In this document: positions 1 through 6,140 of the stretch, piece by piece
How the letters are laid out: the number at the start of each line of letters is the position of its first letter
Numbering within the stretch: the first letter of the stretch is position 1
DNA from: Flavobacterium psychrophilum
Lineage (GTDB): Bacteria > Bacteroidota > Bacteroidia > Flavobacteriales > Flavobacteriaceae
NCBI GenBank assembly: GCA_945874225.1
Contig: CAMCFT010000050.1
Span: 1 to 8,882 of the forward strand
Direction of reading: 5' to 3'
Length of the DNA stretch: 8,882 nt
The notes under the pieces: generated by a model
Seen by the model: only the letters and a program-made list of their open reading frames with translations
Database searches by the model: none
Told to the model about the DNA's origin: nothing
Program-made: the position numbers and the translations under genes

Positions 1-38
1 GAGACTAAAATTGAGTCTCGACTGCGCTCGACTTGACA
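1..38. repeat. Short repeat element downstream of lipB
   Basis: The heptamer CTCGACT occurs twice (17-23 and 27-33) separated by GCG. A 6-bp inverted repeat, GAGACT at 1-6 with AGTCTC at 14-19 (7-nt loop), overlaps the first copy. From memory, sequences of the CTCGACTGCGCTCGACTTGACA kind are scattered through intergenic regions of flavobacterial genomes; this window alone cannot prove dispersal. The element begins 7 bases past the lipB stop and is cut by the window edge. The hairpin could act in lipB 3' end formation, but no T-run is visible in the available sequence. Confidence 0.4.
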
Positions 39-44
39 ATGAAA

Positions 45-746
45 TCAGAATTTAAACTCAGCTTCAAATAATTGAGCAAAATGTTTCAATATTTTAGCTT
101 TCACTTCATCTTCATCGACTTTTTTAACTCCCAATTCTACATTTAAAGAAGTAACTGCTTTGCCACGAATCCCACAAGGAATAATATTATCAAAATAACC
201 CAAATCGACATTCACATTTAATGCAAAACCGTGCATCGTAACCCAGCGTGAAGCACGAACGCCAAGCGCACAAATTTTTCGAGCAAATGGAGTTCCAACT
301 CCGAGCCAAACGCCGGTTTCGCCTTCGCTTCGACCACATTCCAGTCCGTATTCCTTCAAGGTCAAGATAATGGTTTCTTCCAAAAAACGCAAATATTTAT
401 GAATATCTGTAAAGAAATTTTCCAAGTCCAAAATTGGATAACCCACGATTTGGCCTGGCCCGTGATAGGTAATGTCGCCGCCACGATTGATTTTGTAGAA
501 AGTCGCACCTTTGGCTTCGAGTTGTTTTTCGGATAAAAGAAGATTTTCTAAATCACCGCTTTTCCCCAAAGTATACACGTGAGGATGTTCTACGAAAAGA
601 AAATAATTAGGCGTTTCAACTGTTGTTTCCTCTCTCCTATTCTTGATTTTCAAATCAACAACTCCCTTGAATAATTCTTCCTGGTATTCCCAAGTTTCTT
701 TATAATCTTTGAGTCCTAAATCTTGGAGTTGGATGGTTTTGTTCAT
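45..746 (-). CDS. lipB: Octanoyltransferase LipB (lipoate biosynthesis)
   Basis: Transfers the octanoyl group from octanoyl-acyl carrier protein to the target lysine of lipoyl domains (pyruvate and 2-oxoglutarate dehydrogenases, glycine cleavage H protein) in the cytoplasm; LipA then inserts sulfur. The 233-residue product is full length for the family. Visible signatures are the RGGDITYHGPGQ block (residues 88-99) followed by VGYPILDL, the Lys of the RKICALGVR segment (K157) and the Cys of the PCGIRGKAVTSL segment (C191). K157 and C191 match the family's catalytic Lys/Cys pair. The start is supported because MNKTIQLQDLGLKDYKETW has the look of flavobacterial LipB N-termini and no later Met keeps that segment. 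It is divergent from lysS, with a putative promoter about 54 bases upstream and a dispersed-type repeat filling the space directly before the ATG. lipA is not in the window. Function is very secure. Confidence 0.96.
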   Translation of the reverse strand: MNKTIQLQDLGLKDYKETWEYQEELFKGVVDLKIKNRREETTVETPNYFLFVEHPHVYTLGKSGDLENLLLSEKQLEAKGATFYKINRGGDITYHGPGQIVGYPILDLENFFTDIHKYLRFLEETIILTLKEYGLECGRSEGETGVWLGVGTPFARKICALGVRASRWVTMHGFALNVNVDLGYFDNIIPCGIRGKAVTSLNVELGVKKVDEDEVKAKILKHFAQLFEAEFKF

Positions 747-748
747 TT

Positions 749-773
749 GTCATTGCGAGGAACGAAGCAATCT
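749..773. repeat. 25-bp repeat unit, copy 1, abutting the lipB start
   Basis: This unit matches 994-1018 at 24 of 25 positions, the only difference being A or C after GTCATTGCGAGG. It holds a 5-bp inverted repeat, ATTGC at 752-756 with GCAAT at 767-771. It ends two bases before the lipB ATG, so it fills the place where a ribosome binding site would be. Units of the GTCATTGCGAGG-N-ACGAAGCAATC type are, to my knowledge, dispersed widely in many bacterial genomes including flavobacteria; their function is unknown. Confidence 0.75.
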
Positions 774-799
774 TTTTTCGTTCTATTATTTGTGAATGG

Positions 800-807
800 C
801 AAAGTTA
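800..807 (-). promoter_or_regulatory. Putative lipB -7 promoter box
   Basis: On the minus strand this reads TAACTTTG, a full match to the Bacteroidota -7 consensus TAnnTTTG, 53 bases upstream of the lipB ATG. I find no convincing TTG-type -33 box at the usual 17-23 base spacing. If used, the transcript would carry a leader of about 45-50 nt containing the whole 25-bp repeat. Confidence 0.45.
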
Positions 808-960
808 CGAAGTTTTTAATCATTATACTTGTTGGCAATGTTGACAATAAAATAAAATGGCACAGGGATGAAACGGATTGCTAAAGCAAAACGCAGATAA
901 AAACTGATTTTATATATTCCTACTTTGGTGAAAAGGTTTTATGAACACCAAAAAGTTGTC

Positions 961-1043
961 GCTTAGCCCCGATAGTAGTGGAAATCCCACGCTGTCATTG
1001 CGAGGCACGAAGCAATCTGGCGTGGATTGTAACGAATAGCGGG
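961..1043. repeat. Nested stem-loop repeat element
   Basis: AATCCCACGC (983-992) pairs with GCGTGGATT (1020-1028), giving 9 bp with one bulged C. Inside that lies the second 25-bp unit (994-1018) with its own ATTGC/GCAAT stem (997-1001 with 1012-1016). Outside, CCCG (968-971) can pair with CGGG (1040-1043). The flanks CTTAGCCCCGATAG and GAATAGCGGGAC resemble a dispersed flavobacterial intergenic element I recall, but dispersal cannot be shown from one window. No long T-run follows on either strand, so this is not a typical terminator. Confidence 0.6.
994..1018. repeat. 25-bp repeat unit, copy 2
   Basis: Second copy of the unit at 749-773, in the same orientation with one mismatch. It forms the apical part of the larger 983-1028 hairpin, as if one small repeat had inserted into, or evolved as the arm of, a larger palindromic element. 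Confidence 0.75.
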
Positions 1044-1091
1044 ACGACTGTTGATTGAAAAACCCGATATTTCTGCTCCTAAAAAAACTGA

Positions 1092-1117
1092 AATCTGCAT
1101 TCTGCAATCTGCAATCT
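1092..1117 (+). repeat. Degenerate heptamer tandem (AATCTGC, 3.7 copies)
   Basis: Units are AATCTGC (1092-1098), ATTCTGC (1099-1105), AATCTGC (1106-1112) and a partial AATCT (1113-1117). The tandem ends 6 bases before the putative lysS -7 box and so covers the place where a -33 element would be expected. Copy number could vary by slippage. Confidence 0.7.
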
Positions 1118-1123
1118 ATTTGT

Positions 1124-1131
1124 TATCTTTG
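1124..1131 (+). promoter_or_regulatory. Putative lysS -7 promoter box
   Basis: TATCTTTG matches the Bacteroidota TAnnTTTG consensus and lies 21 bases before the lysS ATG, leaving a leader of roughly 15 nt (ending AAAATCAGAACAGA). No good TTG-type -33 box is seen; the heptamer tandem takes up that position. Confidence 0.55.
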
Positions 1132-1152
1132 CACTCTTAAAATCAGAACAGA

Positions 1153-2862
1153 ATGGCATTATCCGAACAAGAAATCCTTCGTAGAGAAGCACTCACAGAA
1201 TTACGCAACTTAGGCATTGAACCTTATCCTGCAGCCGAATTTATCACAACCGCATATTCTAGCGAAATCCTAGCCGATTTCGAGAAGTTTGAAGGCAAGG
1301 AAGTGATTCTAGCCGGTCGTTTGATGGGAAAAAGAATTATGGGAAAAGCCTCTTTTGCTGAGCTAAAAGATGCCGAAGGACGTATCCAAATCTATGTTTC
1401 GAGAGATGATATTTCGACTGATGAAGAGAAAACAATGTACAACGTGGTTTTCAAAAAACTGTTGGATATTGGTGATTTTATTGGGGTTCGCGGTACAGTT
1501 TTCAAAACTCAGGTTGGCGAAATCTCGGTTCACGTTTATGGCTTAACGGTTTTGGCGAAAGCCCTGAAACCGCTTCCAATTGTAAAAACGGATGCTGACG
1601 GGAAAACACACGATGCTTTTTCGGATCCGGAGCAAAGATACCGTCGTCGTTACGTGGATTTAACGGTGAATGATCACGTGAAAGAAACGTTTATCAAGAG
1701 AACAAAAATGTTCAATGCGATGCGTTCTTTCTTTAATGACAAAGGTTATTTAGAGGTGGAAACTCCTGTTTTGCAACCGATTCCTGGTGGTGCTGCAGCT
1801 CGCCCTTTTATCACGCATCACAATTCATTAGACATTCCTTTATATATGAGAATTGCCAACGAATTGTATTTAAAAAGATTAATTGTTGGTGGTTTTGACG
1901 GTGTTTATGAGTTTTCGAAAAACTTCAGAAATGAAGGAATGGACAGAACGCACAACCCGGAATTTACCGCTATGGAAATATATGTAGCCTACAAAGACTA
2001 CAATTGGATGATGAATTTTACCGAAAACTTGCTGGAGCATTGCGCCATTGCGGTTAACGGAACCAGCGATGCAACTTTTGGTGAACACCAAATCAATTTC
2101 AAAGCGCCGTATGCAAGAGTTACAATGACGGATTCTATTAAACATTTTACAGGTTTTGATATTTCCGGAAAATCTGAAGCGGAATTATTTGATGCTGCAA
2201 GAGCAATGGGAATCGACGTTGACGCTTCGATGGGTAAAGGAAAATTGATTGACGAGATTTTTGGTGCTAAATGCGAAGGGAATTATATTCAGCCGACTTT
2301 CATTACGGATTATCCAAAGGAAATGTCGCCTTTGTGCAAACAACACCGAGACAATCCAGATTTGACGGAACGTTTTGAATTGATGGTTTGCGGTAAAGAA
2401 GTTGCCAATGCTTATTCGGAATTGAATGACCCAATTGACCAAAGAGAGCGTTTTGAAGAGCAATTGCGTTTAGCCGAAAAAGGTGATGACGAAGCAACCC
2501 AGTTTATTGACGAAGACTTCTTAAGAGCTTTGGAATACGGAATGCCGCCAACTTCTGGATTAGGAATTGGAATGGATAGATTGATTATGTATTTGACCAA
2601 TAATCCATCTATTCAAGAAGTATTACTTTTCCCACAAATGCGACCAGAGAAAAAACAAGTTCAAGTTGAATTATTGGACGAAGAGAAATTAATCCTTGCG
2701 CTTTTGCAAACCAATGAAAACAAAATGGATTTAGGAGTTTTGAAAATCAAATCCGATTTGAGTGGCAAGAAATGGGATGCCGCAATGAAAGGGTTGGCTA
2801 AACACGGATTAATAAAAGTGAGTTTGGTTGGAGAAAGCAAAATTGTGGAAATGGTGGGATAA
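1153..2862 (+). CDS. lysS: Lysyl-tRNA synthetase, class II
   Basis: Charges tRNA-Lys with lysine using ATP in the cytoplasm. The 569-residue protein has an N-terminal OB-fold anticodon-binding domain (about residues 50-140, with VILAGRLMGKRIMGKASF) and a class II catalytic core: motif 1 around FFNDKGYLEVETPVLQP (193-209), motif 2 FRNEGMDRTHNPEFTAMEIY (258-277) and motif 3 GLGIGMDRLIMYL (469-481) with NNPSIQEVLLFPQMRP after it. The catalytic part ends near residue 500, where E. coli LysS (505 residues) ends. The remaining 70 or so residues form a tail with a winged-helix-like pattern (LDEEKLILALLQ, then DLGVLKIKSDLSGKKWDAAMKGLAKHGLI in two parts), which I recall as usual in Bacteroidota LysS. 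The start is fixed by the nearby promoter box and by the helix beginning ALSEQEILRREAL. It is monocistronic, closed by a strong terminator. Identity is very secure. Confidence 0.98.
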   Translation: MALSEQEILRREALTELRNLGIEPYPAAEFITTAYSSEILADFEKFEGKEVILAGRLMGKRIMGKASFAELKDAEGRIQIYVSRDDISTDEEKTMYNVVFKKLLDIGDFIGVRGTVFKTQVGEISVHVYGLTVLAKALKPLPIVKTDADGKTHDAFSDPEQRYRRRYVDLTVNDHVKETFIKRTKMFNAMRSFFNDKGYLEVETPVLQPIPGGAAARPFITHHNSLDIPLYMRIANELYLKRLIVGGFDGVYEFSKNFRNEGMDRTHNPEFTAMEIYVAYKDYNWMMNFTENLLEHCAIAVNGTSDATFGEHQINFKAPYARVTMTDSIKHFTGFDISGKSEAELFDAARAMGIDVDASMGKGKLIDEIFGAKCEGNYIQPTFITDYPKEMSPLCKQHRDNPDLTERFELMVCGKEVANAYSELNDPIDQRERFEEQLRLAEKGDDEATQFIDEDFLRALEYGMPPTSGLGIGMDRLIMYLTNNPSIQEVLLFPQMRPEKKQVQVELLDEEKLILALLQTNENKMDLGVLKIKSDLSGKKWDAAMKGLAKHGLIKVSLVGESKIVEMVG

Positions 2863-2884
2863 AATTTCCACTATAATTATAAAT

Positions 2885-2921
2885 AAAAAAGCCAGTTTCG
2901 AAATTTTGAAACTGGCTTTTT
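2885..2921. terminator. Bidirectional intrinsic terminator
   Basis: A perfect 9-bp stem, GCCAGTTTC (2891-2899) with GAAACTGGC (2908-2916), encloses an 8-nt loop that can itself partly pair. Six A precede the stem (2885-2890) and five T follow it (2917-2921), so it can end transcription in both directions. It sits between the stop of lysS (plus) and the stop of the convergent phosphodiesterase gene (minus). Confidence 0.9.
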
Positions 2922-2928
2922 AAGTTTA

Positions 2929-3858
2929 TTACATTTTACGAATTTTAACGTGTTTCGATTTCAACTTTTTGTCATTGGCAAACTTCGTCAATTGTTTTCC
3001 CGCTTCGATATGCCTGTCGGATGAAAGAATATTGGCGCCGTTTTCAATCAATTTATAATACAAAACATCGCCTTTGGCAGTAGCGCTTTTATCAATATTT
3101 CCCATAGTTCCTAGAATGCAAGCAATTTTTCGGCTGTGTAAATACTGATACACTTCTGGTTTAGGCTCCGATGTCCCTACGAAAGCAATCATTTTATCGG
3201 CTTTGACACCAAGATTTTCCATACGTTCCACATCTTCTTTTCCTCTTGCAGATACTGAAATCATTAAGTCGGGAGCCAATTTAGCCACTTCGGAAGCCTG
3301 ATTAGCATTGTAAGTAATGATAACCGAATAAGCCTCCGCTTTGTTTCTGCGAACGGCATCAATAATCATCTGCATCGGAACACCTTTCTTTACATCGAGA
3401 TTATAAATTACCTTGTTTTTTCCCCATTTCAAAACTTGGTCTAAGGTTTCAATTTTATAAGGCGTTTGATTTCCTTCATTATCTTCCAAAAATAATTGTT
3501 GCAATTCTTGATAAATATAATTGTCGATTTTGCCCGTTCCGGTTGTGGTTCTGTCTAATGTATTGTCGTGCATCATTACCAAAACCGAATCTTTACTCAA
3601 AGCAATATCGGTTTCCACGATAGTGGGATTGTATTTTATGGAATTGCCGAATGTTGCCGTACAATTTTCAGGAAAACCAGTCACAGGTCCACCTCGATGT
3701 GCGCTCACTAATGGAATAAATTTATCGGAATAACTCAAAAACCGATGCAACTGTTTAGTGGTTTTGAATTGCAACAGGTATTCACTTTTTTGGGCAAAGC
3801 TGTTTAAAAAAACCAGCGAAAATAAGCAAATACAGAACCTTTTAGAATAAATAATCAT
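2929..3858 (-). CDS. Exported glycerophosphodiester phosphodiesterase
   Basis: Predicted to hydrolyse glycerophosphodiesters (deacylated phospholipids) to glycerol-3-phosphate and an alcohol. The 309-residue product starts with a signal peptide (positive YSKRF, hydrophobic CICLFSLVFLNSFA, likely cut before Q23), so it acts outside the cytoplasm. GDPD-family TIM-barrel signatures are present: AHRG with H54 and R55, PEN with E64 and N65, ETD with E82 and D84, and MHDNTLDRTT with H97 and D98. These supply the metal-binding and catalytic residues. YNLDVKKG (152-159) and the C-terminal NGANILSSDRHIEAG also fit the fold. Length is normal for exported family members. It follows the porin gene by 58 bases but has its own promoter-like box, so co-transcription is uncertain, and no functional tie to the nitrite genes is evident. 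It converges on lysS at a shared terminator. The exact substrate is unknown. Confidence 0.9.
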   Translation of the reverse strand: MIIYSKRFCICLFSLVFLNSFAQKSEYLLQFKTTKQLHRFLSYSDKFIPLVSAHRGGPVTGFPENCTATFGNSIKYNPTIVETDIALSKDSVLVMMHDNTLDRTTTGTGKIDNYIYQELQQLFLEDNEGNQTPYKIETLDQVLKWGKNKVIYNLDVKKGVPMQMIIDAVRRNKAEAYSVIITYNANQASEVAKLAPDLMISVSARGKEDVERMENLGVKADKMIAFVGTSEPKPEVYQYLHSRKIACILGTMGNIDKSATAKGDVLYYKLIENGANILSSDRHIEAGKQLTKFANDKKLKSKHVKIRKM

Positions 3859-3879
3859 TTTGTTTTTATTTTAGGAGTA

Positions 3880-3887
3880 CAAAAATA
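3880..3887 (-). promoter_or_regulatory. Putative -7 box for the phosphodiesterase gene
   Basis: On the minus strand this reads TATTTTTG, matching TAnnTTTG, 21 bases before the ATG and inside the 58-base gap after the porin gene. The A-rich leader AAATAAAAACAAA stands where a ribosome binding site would. No clear -33 box is seen, so in an AT-rich gap the match could be chance. Confidence 0.4.
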
Positions 3888-3916
3888 ACTAATTACAGAA
3901 ATGTATCTTTACTCTA

Positions 3917-5185
3917 TTATTTTTTAGTTGAAAAAATTTGCGGATTTATGTTTACCATCAAATAAGCCCAGTTGTTTGTAGTATCGTTTAATCCTGTACC
4001 GCCTTTTAATGCAACCATAGAATCTGTAGCAAACATTTGTGAATAACCAGCCGTTAGCATAATATCCTTATACAATTTATAGGACGCAGTCACATCGATT
4101 TCAGTCCCTAGGTATGATTCTTGTTCTACTCCACCAGAAATAATTTTGTTAGGAGCGGAGAAATAGTGGGGTGCTACTGATACATTTACTTTATTTATTG
4201 GGAAATCTAGTTTTAATGAAATGTCATTTAAACCCACAGAATTGGCGTGATTCCCAACATAGAAATAATCCATAAAACCATTGAAAGCGTGGTTAGTACC
4301 AAATATTGGAGCAAAAGATTTAACCATTGTAGAAGTAGATCCTTGATCTTTTCCAGATAAAAATTCATAAGCCGCTGTAGCTTTAAATTTTGGAGAAAAA
4401 ACGTATCCTACGTTCAAAGCAGCTTCCCAAGCCGACACTGTATTCTTTCCTTCTTTCCCAGTTTGACCGTATAGACTGTAATCAACTCCAAATTTTGCTC
4501 CAGCGTATTTACCATAAGTTCCAAAAGTCTGGAAATAGCTTAATCCTACTTCAGTTGGTGTATTTAAGTATTCTTTCCCAACATTCATAGCTAATACACT
4601 AACAACAAGATTTTTGATACTCGTGTGGTACCAAGCATATTGCATATCTTTAAATATATCTGTTGTATAAGGAGTTACAGGAACTACTTTAGCTTCAGAA
4701 TCAGCATTGAGAGCAAAACCCAAATCCAATTGGCTTTTTGCCCCTTTGTATTTTATTAAAGCTGCATCAAAACTACGTCCTTGATTTGCCCAATCCAAAC
4801 CTCCAATAACCCTTTGATTGTCATAGAATAAAGACTGACGTCCTATTTTGGAACTCCATTTCTCAGTAAAACTATACTCCGCCCAAGCTTCGAATGCGGT
4901 TACCCCATTTTTGCTAGACACCGTCGTTGTTGCAGCATCCCCCCAAGTACGTACATTTTGTAATGCAATTTTGATTTTCAATTTGTTGTCATTATAATTT
5001 AAGTTTAATCTGGTACGATTCCCTATGAAAGAGGTATGTTCAGTTATAGGTGTCAAAAGGGTTCCAAATCCATTAGTATATTCATAACGAGGTCTTAGTT
5101 GTAAATTCGCATCGAATTCTTGTGAATATAAGCTACCAGCAAAAAGGATTACTAGCGATAAATAAATTGTTTTTAAAGATTTCAT
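3917..5185 (-). CDS. Alginate-export-type outer-membrane porin
   Basis: A 422-residue exported protein with signal peptide MKSLKTIYLSLVILFAGSLYS (given as two parts: basic MKSLK, then hydrophobic core), probably cut before Q22. The mature part is rich in alternating aromatic/polar strands typical of an outer-membrane beta-barrel: LQLRPRYEYTNGF at the start, RTRLNLNYNDNKLKIKIALQ (57-76), GRQSLFYDNQRVIGGLDW (116-132) followed by NQGRSFDAALIKYK, LGTEIDVTASYKLYKDIMLT (359-378), and a final strand NNWAYLMVNINPQIF (404-418). The GRQSLFYDNQRVIG...W...GRSFDA pattern is what I associate with the alginate export (AlgE-like) family, whose members often export or import things other than alginate. No alginate genes are nearby. 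It lies 169 bases downstream of ccsA in the same direction, so a role for the nitrite module, such as passage of nitrite or ammonium, is possible but is inferred only from position. Barrel and location are well supported; substrate is unknown. Confidence 0.8.
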   Translation of the reverse strand: MKSLKTIYLSLVILFAGSLYSQEFDANLQLRPRYEYTNGFGTLLTPITEHTSFIGNRTRLNLNYNDNKLKIKIALQNVRTWGDAATTTVSSKNGVTAFEAWAEYSFTEKWSSKIGRQSLFYDNQRVIGGLDWANQGRSFDAALIKYKGAKSQLDLGFALNADSEAKVVPVTPYTTDIFKDMQYAWYHTSIKNLVVSVLAMNVGKEYLNTPTEVGLSYFQTFGTYGKYAGAKFGVDYSLYGQTGKEGKNTVSAWEAALNVGYVFSPKFKATAAYEFLSGKDQGSTSTMVKSFAPIFGTNHAFNGFMDYFYVGNHANSVGLNDISLKLDFPINKVNVSVAPHYFSAPNKIISGGVEQESYLGTEIDVTASYKLYKDIMLTAGYSQMFATDSMVALKGGTGLNDTTNNWAYLMVNINPQIFSTKK

Positions 5186-5354
5186 TTATATAATTATTTT
5201 AGTTAAAAGTTAAAAATTTTGGCGTAAACTTAATTATGATTTTAACATTATTCCGTAAAATCATTTTGCAGAGTAATTAATCTGTGAACATTTTTTAAAT
5301 AGTTATTTTAAAAATTCTTTTAAAGCTATGATACTTTTGTTATTTCGAATAGCC
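5186..5354. other. AT-rich ccsA-porin intergenic gap
   Basis: This 169-base gap separates ccsA from the porin gene. It contains the 9-bp inverted repeat (5236-5264) and an A/T-only palindrome TTTAAAA/TTTTAAA (5307-5313 with 5318-5324) too weak to be a confident terminator. The length, compared with the overlaps inside nrfA-resB-ccsA, suggests that the porin has its own promoter here, although no full TAnnTTTG match is present on the minus strand. Confidence 0.5.
5236..5264. promoter_or_regulatory. 9-bp perfect inverted repeat upstream of the porin gene
   Basis: ATGATTTTA (5236-5244) and TAAAATCAT (5256-5264) are perfect inverted copies with an 11-base spacer, 50 bases upstream of the porin ATG. 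A weak promoter-like TAAGTTTA (minus strand, 5232-5225; one mismatch to TAnnTTTG) sits just downstream of it. This arrangement would suit a regulator binding site. It is not a good terminator, since no T-run follows on the minus strand. In AT-rich DNA a chance origin is possible. Confidence 0.35.
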
Positions 5355-6140
5355 TTAAGGATTAGTATAGGTATGAACACTGTTTTGAGCTGTTGGCAAA
5401 TAGTTTACTCCAAACCAACAAATTAATAAGACGATAAAAGCTGAAGCAAGCAAATACATCGCTCGTTTGTCCTCTCTAGGGTGATAAAATCTGTAATGAA
5501 TATAAAGAATGTATCCTGTCCAAGTAAGGAAAGCCCAAGTTTCTTTTGGATCCCAAGTCCAATAATGTCCCCAAGCTTCTTTGGCCCACAAAGCCCCAAA
5601 CAACAAACCAAGTGTTAGAAAAGAAACACCTATATAGACTAAATTATCGGCTAATTGAAGTCCGTTTTTTGAGGGTCTAACTAATTCTTTGATTGCTACA
5701 ATACACGACACTCCAAGTGCTGCATACGAAAAAAGATAAACCACTACATGAGGAACAAACCAAGGACTTTGCAAGGCAGGCATCAATGTTTGAGAATACA
5801 TATCGGGATTCAGGAAATTGAGTGTCAGGAACAAAAATGCCATTGCTATGGTATAAAACAAAATCCAAACATATTTCCATCTCATATAAAAGACGAGTCC
5901 AATAGTTGGTAAAAACAATGCGTACCAAAGACGCGTTTCTCCTAAAGTTCTCATCGGTGGTCTATCCAGTTTTTGCCATAAATAGAACATAAAATAGGTA
6001 ATTACCAGAATGGCAACACCATTTAAAAGCAATCCTAATTTCAAGAACTTTTTTTTGTCTTTCATCGAAAGCAAAAGAAAAATAATTGACAATCCCCACA
6101 AAACACTACTTACTATATAAAACGAATTATAATCAATCAT
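5355..6140 (-). CDS. ccsA: Cytochrome c biogenesis protein CcsA (ResC-type)
   Basis: Integral membrane half of the System II cytochrome c synthetase, which with ResB/Ccs1 moves heme to the outer face of the membrane and joins it to CxxCH/K sites. The 261-residue protein has about eight membrane segments and the tryptophan-rich WWD motif WGHYWTWDPKETWAF (189-203), which defines the heme-handling family. Conserved His candidates flank it: H131 in PWFVPHVVVYLFSYAAL and H256 in the C-terminal GVNYLPTAQNSVHTY. Length is at the short end for CcsA. Its ATG overlaps the end of resB by 8 bases (ATGATTGA), which implies translational coupling. With resB directly after nrfA, the likely job is maturation of NrfA, perhaps including its special lysine-ligated heme; that last part is inference from Wolinella NrfI. 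Confidence 0.94.
   Translation of the reverse strand: MIDYNSFYIVSSVLWGLSIIFLLLSMKDKKKFLKLGLLLNGVAILVITYFMFYLWQKLDRPPMRTLGETRLWYALFLPTIGLVFYMRWKYVWILFYTIAMAFLFLTLNFLNPDMYSQTLMPALQSPWFVPHVVVYLFSYAALGVSCIVAIKELVRPSKNGLQLADNLVYIGVSFLTLGLLFGALWAKEAWGHYWTWDPKETWAFLTWTGYILYIHYRFYHPREDKRAMYLLASAFIVLLICWFGVNYLPTAQNSVHTYTNP

Larger units (their letters stand above)
747..1152. other. Repeat-filled lipB-lysS intergenic region
   Basis: This 406-base divergent intergenic stretch holds no credible gene. In order it contains a 25-bp repeat (749-773), a putative lipB promoter box (800-807), a stretch at about 858-911 (GGCACAGGGATGAAACGG through CGCAGATAAAAACTGATTTT) that resembles another scattered flavobacterial intergenic element, a 7-bp inverted repeat TTTGGTG/CACCAAA (924-930 and 946-952), a nested stem-loop element (about 961-1043), a heptamer tandem (1092-1117) and a putative lysS promoter (1124-1131). 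Resemblance of 858-911 to a scattered repeat is from memory only. The region looks like a landing place for successive repeat elements. Confidence 0.6.

Noticed and set aside
924..952. TTTGGTG/CACCAAA inverted repeat as a terminator or operator
   Set aside because: The 15-base loop and lack of a T-run argue against a terminator, and it lies amid repeat debris far from both promoters.
910..1107. A 65-codon minus-strand reading frame in the lipB-lysS gap
   Set aside because: It is a translation across the repeat elements and the heptamer tandem; its FVPRND segment simply reads the 25-bp repeat. It has no start signal or recognisable domain.
1879..2600. Several minus-strand reading frames of 62-92 codons inside lysS
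   Set aside because: They are antisense shadows of a full-length, well-conserved gene and resemble no protein I know.
2929..5185. Phosphodiesterase and porin as a phosphate- or polysaccharide-uptake unit
   Set aside because: No SusC/SusD pair, sugar enzyme, phosphate transporter or regulator is present; adjacency alone is not enough.
5307..5324. TTTAAAA/TTTTAAA palindrome as a terminator after ccsA
   Set aside because: The stem is made only of A-T pairs with no following T-run, so it would be too weak and is expected by chance in such AT-rich sequence.
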